Positions 1-5,444 of a stretch of 5,444 bases of DNA are shown piece after piece. The stretch comes from an uncultured Ruminococcus sp. (GTDB lineage Bacteria > Bacillota > Clostridia > Oscillospirales > Acutalibacteraceae): positions 1 through 5,444 of the forward strand of contig CADCOF010000073.1 of assembly GCA_902802975.1 (NCBI GenBank), given 5' to 3'. Position 1 is the stretch's first letter. Every line of letters begins with the position of its first letter. Under the pieces are notes generated by a model, which worked only from the letters and a program-made list of their open reading frames with translations, did not search any database and was not told the origin of the DNA. The position numbers and the translations under genes are program-made.

Positions 1-1296
1 CGGAATCGGCGGCGGCTTTATCGTAGGCTGTGCCGAAAATTGCGGAATTGACGGTGGTTTTATAGTATCACTTGGCTTGTTCAAATCCACACTGGGCGGC
101 TCTTTTGGAACTGAAGACATAAAGAAATCATCGAGTTCGTGCGGCTGTGTTTCGCTTGACCCAAAGTTGCTTGAATACATTCGGCTGAACTGCTCGTTGC
201 TTTTTTGAGCCTCGATCACCTGCTCCTGAACTTCTCTTATTTCCTGCTGAACCTGTTGTACCTGCTGAAGCTGTTGGCGAAAATCCTTAACTTCTTCGAG
301 CTGCTGCTGAACCTGTTTCAACTTGTCCTTAACATCAACCTGCGGCGGCTGCCCCGCGGTGCTTGTACCGAAAAAGAAACCGTCGTCATCGTTATCCTGA
401 TTTGATGAACCCGAAACCTGATCATACAAACTGCCAGCCGGAAAACCCCCTCGCTCTTGGGCAGGTGGTGCAGCCGATACATTTCCTTGCTGCTGCGCTT
501 GTGCACTGCGAATAAACTGAGGCTTTTGAACATATTCTTCTTCTTTTTTCGGTTCTTCTATGCCAAGATCGCGTCTATACTGCGCAAACGGATCCTCTTT
601 ATTCTCCGCAAGAAACTTATCGGCAAACGTCATCTTCTTTTCTTCATGAATGCCGTAGTCGAATTTTTGCTCCATCATCGGTTTTGCCCGTGGAGGCTGT
701 GCCATATTGTTTGCCGGAGGCTGCGGGCGAACAGGAGCTTTGTTAGCCGCTGCGCCCATCTGGAACGGTGGTTTTCGCTTATTATCTGCCGATTTTGAAC
801 TCTCCTGCTGTGGTGCTGCATTATCTGAGGAGGTGTTTTCTGCGGGAGTCGGTTCCTTTACAGTTTTTTTGCCATGAAGTGCCTGAAGCGGTGAAGTATG
901 TGAGTCTGCATTCTTTGCCCATTCATTTATCTGCTCAAGTGAAATAAACGATTTAAGTATCTCATAAACACCGATAACACCCATGAACACACCCGCAATA
1001 GCCATAGCTACCCACGCATAGGCAAATATTTTATCGGCATCGATATCTACCGCTTTCATATTTTGAATATATTTGGCAATACTAACTATCACCAGAATCA
1101 ATCCAATTAAAATACAGACTAACCCGGAAATAACATCACTGGTCGCCTCGCGCCGCTGTATTTCAAACATAGCTGAAGCAACCGGACTAAAATCAATATT
1201 CCGCTTTGGTGCTTTCGCTTTTTTTTGCTTTTTAGGCTGAGTTTCCGCTTGATTATTTTGTTCATTGGCGGTGGGCTGATTTGTATTTTTGCTCAC
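1..1296 (-). CDS. Partial CDS: two-helix membrane protein with Pro/Gln-rich tail and coiled coil, function unknown
   Basis: The minus frame is open for 432 codons from a GTG at 1296 and runs off the left edge, so the C-terminus is missing. I do not recognise the family. In order, it shows a Lys/Gln-rich polar N-terminus (residues 1-54), a hydrophobic helix (about 55-77), a short loop with DIDAD, and a second helix (about 90-113). A long low-complexity region rich in Pro, Gln, Ala and Ser follows (about 130-320). It contains a charged island at 209-254 with DPFAQYRRDLG at 235-245. A Gln-rich coiled coil spans about 320-369, followed by a Pro-rich tail. Two acidic-aromatic motifs occur, DDDGFFFG (303-310) and LDDFFM (388-393). 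The basic N-terminus suggests both ends are cytoplasmic, with the helices as a hairpin anchor (inference). The start is fixed by a strong Shine-Dalgarno and a promoter just upstream, so the gene is probably transcribed on its own. A scaffold or envelope/division-linked role is possible but unproven. Confidence 0.85.
   Translation of the reverse strand, partial: MSKNTNQPTANEQNNQAETQPKKQKKAKAPKRNIDFSPVASAMFEIQRREATSDVISGLVCILIGLILVIVSIAKYIQNMKAVDIDADKIFAYAWVAMAIAGVFMGVIGVYEILKSFISLEQINEWAKNADSHTSPLQALHGKKTVKEPTPAENTSSDNAAPQQESSKSADNKRKPPFQMGAAANKAPVRPQPPANNMAQPPRAKPMMEQKFDYGIHEEKKMTFADKFLAENKEDPFAQYRRDLGIEEPKKEEEYVQKPQFIRSAQAQQQGNVSAAPPAQERGGFPAGSLYDQVSGSSNQDNDDDGFFFGTSTAGQPPQVDVKDKLKQVQQQLEEVKDFRQQLQQVQQVQQEIREVQEQVIEAQKSNEQFSRMYSSNFGSSETQPHELDDFFMSSVPKEPPSVDLNKPSDTIKPPSIPQFSAQPTIKPPPIP
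202..339 (-). repeat. Gln-rich heptad (coiled-coil) coding segment
   Basis: This segment encodes about residues 320-365 of the unknown membrane protein. CAG/CAA codons recur, with 16 Gln in residues 320-369. Hydrophobic residues fall at 3-4 spacing (L326, V329, L333, V336, then L343, V346, V349, I353, V356, V360), with a break in register near 339-346. It is a degenerate peptide-level periodicity, not an exact DNA repeat. It predicts a coiled coil that could mediate oligomerisation. Confidence 0.6.
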
Positions 1297-1300
1297 ACGA

Positions 1301-1309
1301 CTCCCCCCT
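1301..1309 (-). promoter_or_regulatory. Strong Shine-Dalgarno (AGGGGGGAG) selecting a GTG start
   Basis: On the minus strand AGGGGGGAG lies 4 nt before the GTG at 1296-1294. It is a near-ideal anti-16S match and supports GTG over any later ATG; the first in-frame ATG is at residue 43. A second GTG, offset by 2 nt at 1298, is out of frame. Confidence 0.8.
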
Positions 1310-1324
1310 TACATTATTAAGACT

Positions 1325-1353
1325 ATTATACACTAATTCATTTGGAATTTCAA
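1325..1353 (-). promoter_or_regulatory. Sigma-70/sigma-A-type promoter for the membrane protein gene
   Basis: Minus strand: a -35 TTGAAA at 1353-1348, a 17-nt spacer and a perfect -10 TATAAT at 1330-1325. Initiation would fall near 1318, giving a leader of about 22 nt that holds only the Shine-Dalgarno site. This leaves no room for a riboswitch. The promoter lies in the 122-nt gap after the methyltransferase gene. Confidence 0.82.
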
Positions 1354-1418
1354 TAATAATACCATTTTTTTCAAAAAAAAACTGTATGATTTGTGAGTCG
1401 ATTCTTCCAATATGACCA

Positions 1419-2540
1419 TCATCTAAAATATCTGTACAACTGACAGCAAAGCATTCCGTTATAAAGCTTTCGTCTTTTATCGGCGCGTCTTCCGAAACAT
1501 TTTTCAAAGTCATCATCGGGACATATTATATTGTACTCCCAATTATCTTTTTTAGCGAAATTTTGTCCCATTATTCGATACAGCTCTTCTGCTGCTTTGA
1601 TATCAAGCAGTCGCTCACCGTATGGAGGATTACAAATAACAATCCCTGAGGAAGAGTCCTCACAGAAATCACGAATATCTCGTTCGATAAACTTTATTCG
1701 ATCTGCAACACCTGCAAGCTTTGCATTTTCACGAGCAATCTTCAATGAACTCTCATCGATGTCATAACCAACTGCTTGAAAATCGCTGTCACTGCGATAC
1801 TGCATCAACGCAAGATTTCGTTCATCTTCCCAAACAGCAGGCGAAATAAGCTCCCATTTATCACATGCAAATTTACGCTGAAGTCCCGGACAAATTCCCA
1901 AAGCCTTTTGAGCCGATTCAATCAAGATTGTTCCCGAACCGCAAAACGGATCGATAACAAATGTGTCCTTTCTAACGCCGCTAAACTCCACCAAAGCTGC
2001 AGCCAATGTCTCCTTCATCGGTGCTGCGTTGGAGACAGCACGGTACCCGCGCTTGTGGAGCGGTTCGCCTGATGTATCTATCATAACGCTCACTTTGTCC
2101 TTATATATAAGGAAACGTATCTTGTAAGTATTTCCACTTTCATCAAGCATTCCGTGAACTCGATATGAAGATTTCAGGCTTTCTGCGCAAGCTTTTTTTA
2201 TGATGCCCTGACAGTCCGATACACTCATCAATTTTGACGAAAGACATTTTCCGGTAACGGGAAATGCGGCATTTTTCGGCAAATAATCAGCCCATTTCAC
2301 TGCACGCACACCTTCATATAATTCATCAAAGCTTCGCGCCGAAAATTCCGCGCAAACGAGCAACACTCTTTCTGCAATTCGACTTCTCAGATTAGCACGA
2401 ACAGCGATATTTTCACCGCCCGAAAAAAACACTCTGCCGTTTTCAGCAATTACATCACATGCACCCATAAATTTAAGTTCATTCGCCAACAACTTCTCAA
2501 CGCCCATAAGACATGGTGCCGCATATTTGTAATTGCTCAT
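1419..2540 (-). CDS. THUMP-domain class I SAM-dependent RNA methyltransferase (RlmL/YpsC type)
   Basis: This 373-residue protein is a putative 23S rRNA guanine-N2 methyltransferase of the COG0116 family. By homology to the N-terminal half of E. coli RlmL the target would be G2445; YpsC is the Bacillus relative. The N-terminal part (about 1-160) matches the ferredoxin-like plus THUMP RNA-binding region, ending in the family's LHKRGYR segment (161-167). The Rossmann catalytic domain follows, with SAM motif I DPFCGSGT (197-204), the acidic strand GYDID (258-262) and catalytic NPPYGERL (304-311). The C-terminal KLYNG (358-362) is also typical. The length fits single-domain members; it lacks the second (RlmK) methyltransferase domain of the 702-residue E. 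coli enzyme. The ATG at 2540 overlaps the deformylase-like stop (ATGA) and is preceded by GGGGTG, so I prefer it to upstream in-frame starts. It is co-transcribed and probably translationally coupled with the preceding gene. The exact target base is inferred. Confidence 0.93.
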   Translation of the reverse strand: MSNYKYAAPCLMGVEKLLANELKFMGACDVIAENGRVFFSGGENIAVRANLRSRIAERVLLVCAEFSARSFDELYEGVRAVKWADYLPKNAAFPVTGKCLSSKLMSVSDCQGIIKKACAESLKSSYRVHGMLDESGNTYKIRFLIYKDKVSVMIDTSGEPLHKRGYRAVSNAAPMKETLAAALVEFSGVRKDTFVIDPFCGSGTILIESAQKALGICPGLQRKFACDKWELISPAVWEDERNLALMQYRSDSDFQAVGYDIDESSLKIARENAKLAGVADRIKFIERDIRDFCEDSSSGIVICNPPYGERLLDIKAAEELYRIMGQNFAKKDNWEYNIICPDDDFEKCFGRRADKRRKLYNGMLCCQLYRYFR

Positions 2541-2947
2541 ATGATCACCCCGTTGCAATGATCGATCTCATGCTGTATTATACATGCCACAATTCCTGAA
2601 AAATGACTCTGGCATTTGTTAAATTTCTCGTCTTCATACGAAACATCGATCTCTTTGAAACGTTTTACACTGCGTTTTCCATCAAGTGACAAACAGCCTT
2701 CCTCATGCGTATAAGGTTTTATTGCTCTAATAATTTTTGGGTTTATCATAATCATATTTATATATCCAATATCAACAATAATTATATTTTTGTTAACACC
2801 GATCATATTTGCAGCCATACCCACACACTCTTCCCTGTGAGCTGCAAGCGTATCTTTAAGATCGGCAATAACATTAATATCATTTTTATCAGCGGGGACA
2901 GATTTACGCCCAAGTGAAAATATATCTTTATTAATGGGTCTTATCAT
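2537..2947 (-). CDS. Peptide deformylase-like protein, short clostridial type, motif I altered
   Basis: This is a 136-residue member of the peptide deformylase family, which removes the N-formyl group from nascent proteins with a metal (usually Fe2+) in the cytoplasm. Motif II EEGCLSL (82-88) supplies the Cys85 ligand. Motif III QHEIDH (125-130) supplies His126 and His130 plus the catalytic Glu127. Motif I is CVGMAANMIG (41-50) where the family norm is GxGLAAxQxG. Met48 therefore stands where the normal Gln helps position and polarise the formyl substrate. The protein is shorter than E. coli Def (about 169 residues) and ends almost directly after motif III, lacking the usual C-terminal helix. 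I recall similar NMIG-type short proteins in clostridia alongside a canonical Def, so deformylation is plausible but unproven. The ATG at 2947 has GGAG 7 nt upstream (2955-2958) and a consensus promoter. It is the first gene of an operon with the methyltransferase. Confidence 0.88.
   Translation of the reverse strand: MIRPINKDIFSLGRKSVPADKNDINVIADLKDTLAAHREECVGMAANMIGVNKNIIIVDIGYINMIMINPKIIRAIKPYTHEEGCLSLDGKRSVKRFKEIDVSYEDEKFNKCQSHFSGIVACIIQHEIDHCNGVII
2546..2551 (-). promoter_or_regulatory. Shine-Dalgarno (GGGGTG) fixing the methyltransferase start
   Basis: GGGGTG lies 5 nt before the ATG at 2540, inside the last codons of the deformylase-like gene. It supports the 2540 start over the longer in-frame extension to 2558. 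It also fits a coupled ATGA overlap. Confidence 0.7.
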
Positions 2948-3005
2948 AATATTACTCCAAATTATTTTATTTTTACAAAATTATTAAGTAATTACGCACA
3001 TGTAA

Positions 3006-3034
3006 ATTATAGTACAAATTCATATTAATGTCAA
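3006..3034 (-). promoter_or_regulatory. Consensus sigma-70/sigma-A-type promoter of the deformylase-like/methyltransferase operon
   Basis: Minus strand: a -35 TTGACA at 3034-3029, exactly 17 nt of spacer and a -10 TATAAT at 3011-3006. Both hexamers match consensus perfectly. The start should be near 2999, leaving an AT-rich leader of about 50 nt with no evident structure. The promoter lies in the 129-nt gap after the S-component gene. I saw no convincing terminator in that gap, so read-through from upstream may add to its output. Confidence 0.9.
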
Positions 3035-3076
3035 TCAAAGTAATGTCACAAAAATCACTCGCTATATCGGTCATAA

Positions 3077-3751
3077 CTATATACCGTACTTTTTTGAAAG
3101 CCGTTCGAGCTTTTTATCTATCGGACGCGCCAGAAAAAGCAAAAAGATCACATTGGATACACAGTATACAGCCGTTATTGGCATTGCTGTCACAACTAAC
3201 GCCAAATATCTTGACGTAACAAATGTCCCGTCATACCACACAGTTGTCCATATGTCCATAAATAGTGAAAATGCAACTCCGGATAAACCCCCATAAACGA
3301 TCAATGCCGGCTGCGACTTTTTTAGAATTTTCGCCATAAGTCCGGCAAACGCGCCGATAACGCCCCAAATAAACATTTGAAAAGGTGTCCACGGCCCCTG
3401 CATGAAGAAAAAATTCGAGATAAACGCCGATAATGCGCCGCACAAAAAACCCGACTCAACGCCAAGCTGCATTCCGCAAATAATTACAACCGCACTTACC
3501 GGTTTGAAAAACGGTATTGGCGCAAATAATGACCGCCCTAAAACAGAAAGCGCGGTTAATGCTGCCAGTATTACCATTCTATGGGTACTTCTGTCACCCT
3601 TCTCAAAAGTGACAAAGAACGCCCCGCATGATAACAGAACTATTGTCAAAGATACGAGCAAATAGCAGCGATCTTTAAAAACAAAAACACCTGACGCAAT
3701 ACATAACGGAATTGTAGCAAAGAGTAGTGTATATTTTATTGTCGATCTCAT
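3077..3751 (-). CDS. ECF transporter substrate-binding (S) membrane component, possibly cobalamin-type (CbrT-like)
   Basis: This 224-residue hydrophobic protein has about seven helices, near residues 5-25, 29-49, 59-76, 84-117, 124-142, 149-168 and 182-209. The core resembles ECF S-components, which capture a vitamin and dock on an EcfA-EcfT module. Recognisable segments are GRSLFAPIPFFKPVSA (72-87) and the conserved-looking GPWTPFQM (119-126) before FIWGVIG. The first two helices extend the usual six-helix S-fold. From memory, similar proteins sit in clostridial clusters with cobalamin-linked genes, so a cobalamin-like ligand is my best guess. The sequence does not prove it, and no cobalamin riboswitch is present. 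The start is ambiguous: this ATG lies 12 nt after the ATPase stop, but an in-frame GTG at 3763 abuts that stop (TGA-GTG) and would add four residues. Neither has a good Shine-Dalgarno, so translation is probably coupled to the upstream gene. Confidence 0.85.
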   Translation of the reverse strand: MRSTIKYTLLFATIPLCIASGVFVFKDRCYLLVSLTIVLLSCGAFFVTFEKGDRSTHRMVILAALTALSVLGRSLFAPIPFFKPVSAVVIICGMQLGVESGFLCGALSAFISNFFFMQGPWTPFQMFIWGVIGAFAGLMAKILKKSQPALIVYGGLSGVAFSLFMDIWTTVWYDGTFVTSRYLALVVTAMPITAVYCVSNVIFLLFLARPIDKKLERLSKKYGI

Positions 3752-3763
3752 CTTTACACACAC

Positions 3764-5308
3764 TCACTTTTTTATAAATGATCTGAGTATACGTTTTTTC
3801 TCTGTAGTAAAGAAATTCAGACCATTGAAAAAATCACTCGTGGTTTCTGCCGAAACAATTTCTCCATTGAAAAGAAAAGCACATCGATCTGCGCACATTT
3901 CTGCCATTTCGGTATCATGCGTCACTATCACAACAGTTGTACCGCTGTTTTTTAGCGAAGAAATAATTCCGCACAGCTGCATAGTTGTTTTTCTATCCAT
4001 TCCCTTAGTCGGTTCATCAAGAAGAATCAGATCCGGAGATACAGTCATAAGCTTCGCAATACCTGAGCGCTGAATTTCGCCTCCGCTTAGATCAAATGGA
4101 TGACGATCAAGCAAATTCTCAAGGTTCATTGTCTTAATAATATCATCAGATATTTCTCCTGACAAAAATAAATCTTCACGGACAGTAGACATCAAAAATA
4201 GGTCTCGAATATTCTGCGGCAATATCACGCATCGACGATATTTAGTTTTTATTTTACCACTGCTGCATTTATATACTCCTGCTATCAAATTCAAAAGCGT
4301 AGTTTTGCCCGAACCATTGCCGCCCAAAACAGCCAAAACCTCACCTTTTTTTACATCGAGTGTAAGTCCACGCAATACCGCCATGCCCTTTTTGTCATAA
4401 AAATAATAAACATCATGTAATGACACCATAATATTCTTAGCATTACTACTATTTATCTCTATATCATCAATCAAATCCTGTATCATTTCAGATGTACAAT
4501 ATTTATAAATGTACAGTTGACAAGAAAGAATGTCAACAGGAATTATGTCCGAATCATTAGCCACTTTGATTTTTCTATATATTCTGGAAACTGCAGGAAG
4601 CAAATAATCGGGAATATTTTCATCAATTACAGTTTCTTTGGGGGATTTACAAGATATTAACTTACCCTCGGAAAGCACTGCGACTTTGTCGGCGTCAATA
4701 AAAAAATCATCTGTCCGATGTTCCGAAACTATAATCGTAATACCAAATTCTCTGTTAAGCCTTCGAATATAATCCACTATCTTCTTTGAGGATATAGGGT
4801 CGAGCTGAGCGCACGGTTCATCTAAAATCAATATTTCAGGAATACAAATAACTGATGCTGCCAAACTTAGCAGCTGCTTTTCCCCGCCGGAAAGATTACA
4901 TATTTTTTTATCAATCATACCCGACAAACCAAAATACAACGCCAATTCGGCAACTCTGCACCTAATCTCCGAACTTGGAAAACCAAGACTTTCAGCTTTA
5001 AATGCAAGCTCGCGCCTGACTGTTTCGCATACCAACTGTGTATCGCAGCTTTGCGCAACAAAACCAATCTTCTCTACAGATTCTCTCTCATCAAGATCAG
5101 CAATTTTTTTGCCAAACAGTACAATATTGCCGGAAACATCACCTCTTGGTGCTATTTCTTTCTTTAACAGCTTCAACAGCGTACTTTTACCACTCCCCGA
5201 ATCACCGCACAATAATATAAATTGACCTTTTTCAATTGTAAGATCAATATTCTGCAAAGCAAGTTTTTTTTGATCCGGATATCGAAAAGACAAATTAATA
5301 ATTTTCAT
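3764..5308 (-). CDS. ECF transporter double ATPase (fused EcfA-EcfA', YkoD/CbiO-like)
   Basis: This 514-residue cytoplasmic protein carries two complete ABC ATPase domains and would hydrolyse ATP to drive vitamin or cofactor uptake. Domain 1 (about 1-225) has Walker A GDSGSGKST (35-43), Q-loop Q86, signature LSGGE (139-143), Walker B ILILDEP (159-165) and H197. Its AQSCDTQLV segment (85-93) fits the ECF-type Q-helix pattern FQxPxxQ. Domain 2 (about 294-495) has Walker A GGNGSGKTT (329-337), Q365, LSGGE (407-411), LILLDEP (427-433) and H464. All catalytic residues are present in both halves, so both sites should be active. A divergent linker (about 235-293) joins them. No membrane segment is present. 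The ATG at 5308 has GGGG 6 nt upstream (5315-5318). The gene starts 16 nt after the rRNA terminator U-tract with no visible promoter and is followed directly by the S-component gene. The EcfT partner is not in the window. Confidence 0.92.
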   Translation of the reverse strand: MKIINLSFRYPDQKKLALQNIDLTIEKGQFILLCGDSGSGKSTLLKLLKKEIAPRGDVSGNIVLFGKKIADLDERESVEKIGFVAQSCDTQLVCETVRRELAFKAESLGFPSSEIRCRVAELALYFGLSGMIDKKICNLSGGEKQLLSLAASVICIPEILILDEPCAQLDPISSKKIVDYIRRLNREFGITIIVSEHRTDDFFIDADKVAVLSEGKLISCKSPKETVIDENIPDYLLPAVSRIYRKIKVANDSDIIPVDILSCQLYIYKYCTSEMIQDLIDDIEINSSNAKNIMVSLHDVYYFYDKKGMAVLRGLTLDVKKGEVLAVLGGNGSGKTTLLNLIAGVYKCSSGKIKTKYRRCVILPQNIRDLFLMSTVREDLFLSGEISDDIIKTMNLENLLDRHPFDLSGGEIQRSGIAKLMTVSPDLILLDEPTKGMDRKTTMQLCGIISSLKNSGTTVVIVTHDTEMAEMCADRCAFLFNGEIVSAETTSDFFNGLNFFTTEKKRILRSFIKK

Positions 5309-5324
5309 AAGTTACCCCATAACG

Positions 5325-5350
5325 AAAAAGAGGCATCACAATGATGCCTC
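5325..5350 (-). terminator. Intrinsic terminator of the rRNA operon
   Basis: On the minus strand a perfect 9-bp stem (GAGGCATCA pairing with TGATGCCTC) with a 3-nt loop is followed directly by five Us. It lies about 63 nt after the end of 23S rRNA and closes the rRNA transcript. The next gene starts 16 nt beyond it. Confidence 0.9.
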
Positions 5351-5412
5351 AAATATCTGCAAGCACTCTCAAAACTGAATAAAGCGACAAACAAAGAAGG
5401 AACCAAAGAATT
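5351..5412 (-). other. 23S rRNA 3' trailer, no 5S rRNA gene
   Basis: This spacer of about 62 nt links the 23S 3' end to the terminator. It contains a TTCAGTTTTGAGAG stretch like those seen in clostridial rRNA spacers. It is too short for a 5S gene (about 115 nt) and shows no 5S or tRNA core sequence. It presumably takes part in pre-23S processing. Confidence 0.65.
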
Positions 5413-5444
5413 GGTCAAGCTTTCGACCTATTAGTACTGCCAAG
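5413..5444 (-). rRNA. 23S ribosomal RNA, 3' end only
   Basis: Read on the minus strand, the last 32 nt contain CTAATAGGTCGAAAGCTTGACC (split here as CTAATAGGTCG then AAAGCTTGACC), the highly conserved 3' terminus of Firmicute 23S rRNA. The gene enters from beyond the right edge and ends near 5413; the exact mature end may differ by a few nt. No other part of the rRNA operon is visible. Confidence 0.92.

Noticed and set aside
457..798. Plus-strand 113-codon frame (and 205-405 in the same register)
   Set aside because: These lie codon-for-codon opposite the long minus-strand gene. The long open stretch follows from its composition (few codons whose complement is a stop). Their Leu/Phe-rich translations look like antisense artefacts.
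1303..1308. G6 homopolymer in the ribosome site as a phase-variation tract
   Set aside because: Six Gs is short for slippage-based switching, and the run is explained as part of a strong Shine-Dalgarno.
1355..1395. Run of nine Ts after the methyltransferase gene as a possible terminator
   Set aside because: The T-run on the minus strand (1373-1381) has no GC-rich stem before it. Only a weak A-T pairing with a neighbouring A-run is possible, so I do not call a terminator.
1262..1516. Minus-strand 84-codon frame overlapping the methyltransferase C-terminus
   Set aside because: It overlaps the conserved methyltransferase end (KLYNG region) in another frame, runs through the promoter and start of the next gene, and has no ribosome site at its ATG.
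3035..3076. Weak hairpin after the S-component stop as a terminator
   Set aside because: The best stem is about 5 bp with a G-U pair and no U-tract follows, which is not enough for intrinsic termination.
2948..3076. Riboswitch or small RNA in the intergenic region
   Set aside because: The region is AT-rich, the leader is only about 50 nt, and I saw no conserved aptamer elements or stable hairpins.
5402..5415. Small inverted repeat ACCAA/TTGGT at the 23S 3' boundary
   Set aside because: It is only 5 bp and overlaps the mature 23S end, which normally pairs with the 23S 5' end; it may be chance.

Overview
The window looks like chromosomal DNA from a low-to-moderate GC Firmicute, probably a member of Clostridia (inference). 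The evidence is the sequence at the 3' end of a 23S rRNA gene, strong Shine-Dalgarno sites and near-consensus sigma-A-type promoters. It also carries a short 136-residue deformylase-like protein of a type I associate with clostridia, and an ECF-type transporter. UGA is used as a stop, so the genetic code is standard. Every supported feature lies on the minus strand, so the window reads from right to left.

Right edge (5309-5444): the last ~32 nt of a 23S rRNA gene, a short trailer without a 5S rRNA gene, and a strong intrinsic terminator. Next (3077-5308): a two-gene transport unit starts only 16 nt past the terminator's U-tract. It encodes a fused double-ATPase of the ECF (energy-coupling factor) family and a membrane S-component, possibly for a cobalamin-like substrate. 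No EcfT transmembrane partner is present and I see no promoter of its own, so the unit may depend on read-through from the rRNA operon.

Middle (1419-3034): a consensus promoter (TTGACA, 17 nt, TATAAT) drives a two-gene operon. The first gene encodes a small peptide-deformylase-like metalloprotein and the second a THUMP-domain 23S rRNA methyltransferase of the RlmL/YpsC type. They overlap by 4 nt (ATGA). The deformylase keeps all metal ligands but has Met in place of the usual motif-I Gln. Both genes belong to translation and ribosome maturation.

Left (1-1353): a second near-consensus promoter (TTGAAA, 17 nt, TATAAT) and a strong Shine-Dalgarno precede a GTG-started reading frame. It is open without a stop from 1296 to the window edge (432 codons). 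It encodes an unrecognised membrane-anchored protein with two transmembrane helices, a long Pro/Gln-rich disordered region and a Gln-rich coiled coil. It is easily missed because its stop lies outside the window. No CRISPR array, mobile element, tRNA or riboswitch was seen. Nothing here amounts to a clear new defence or mobile system; the most unusual items are the orphan ECF module behind the rRNA operon, the substituted deformylase and the coiled-coil membrane protein.
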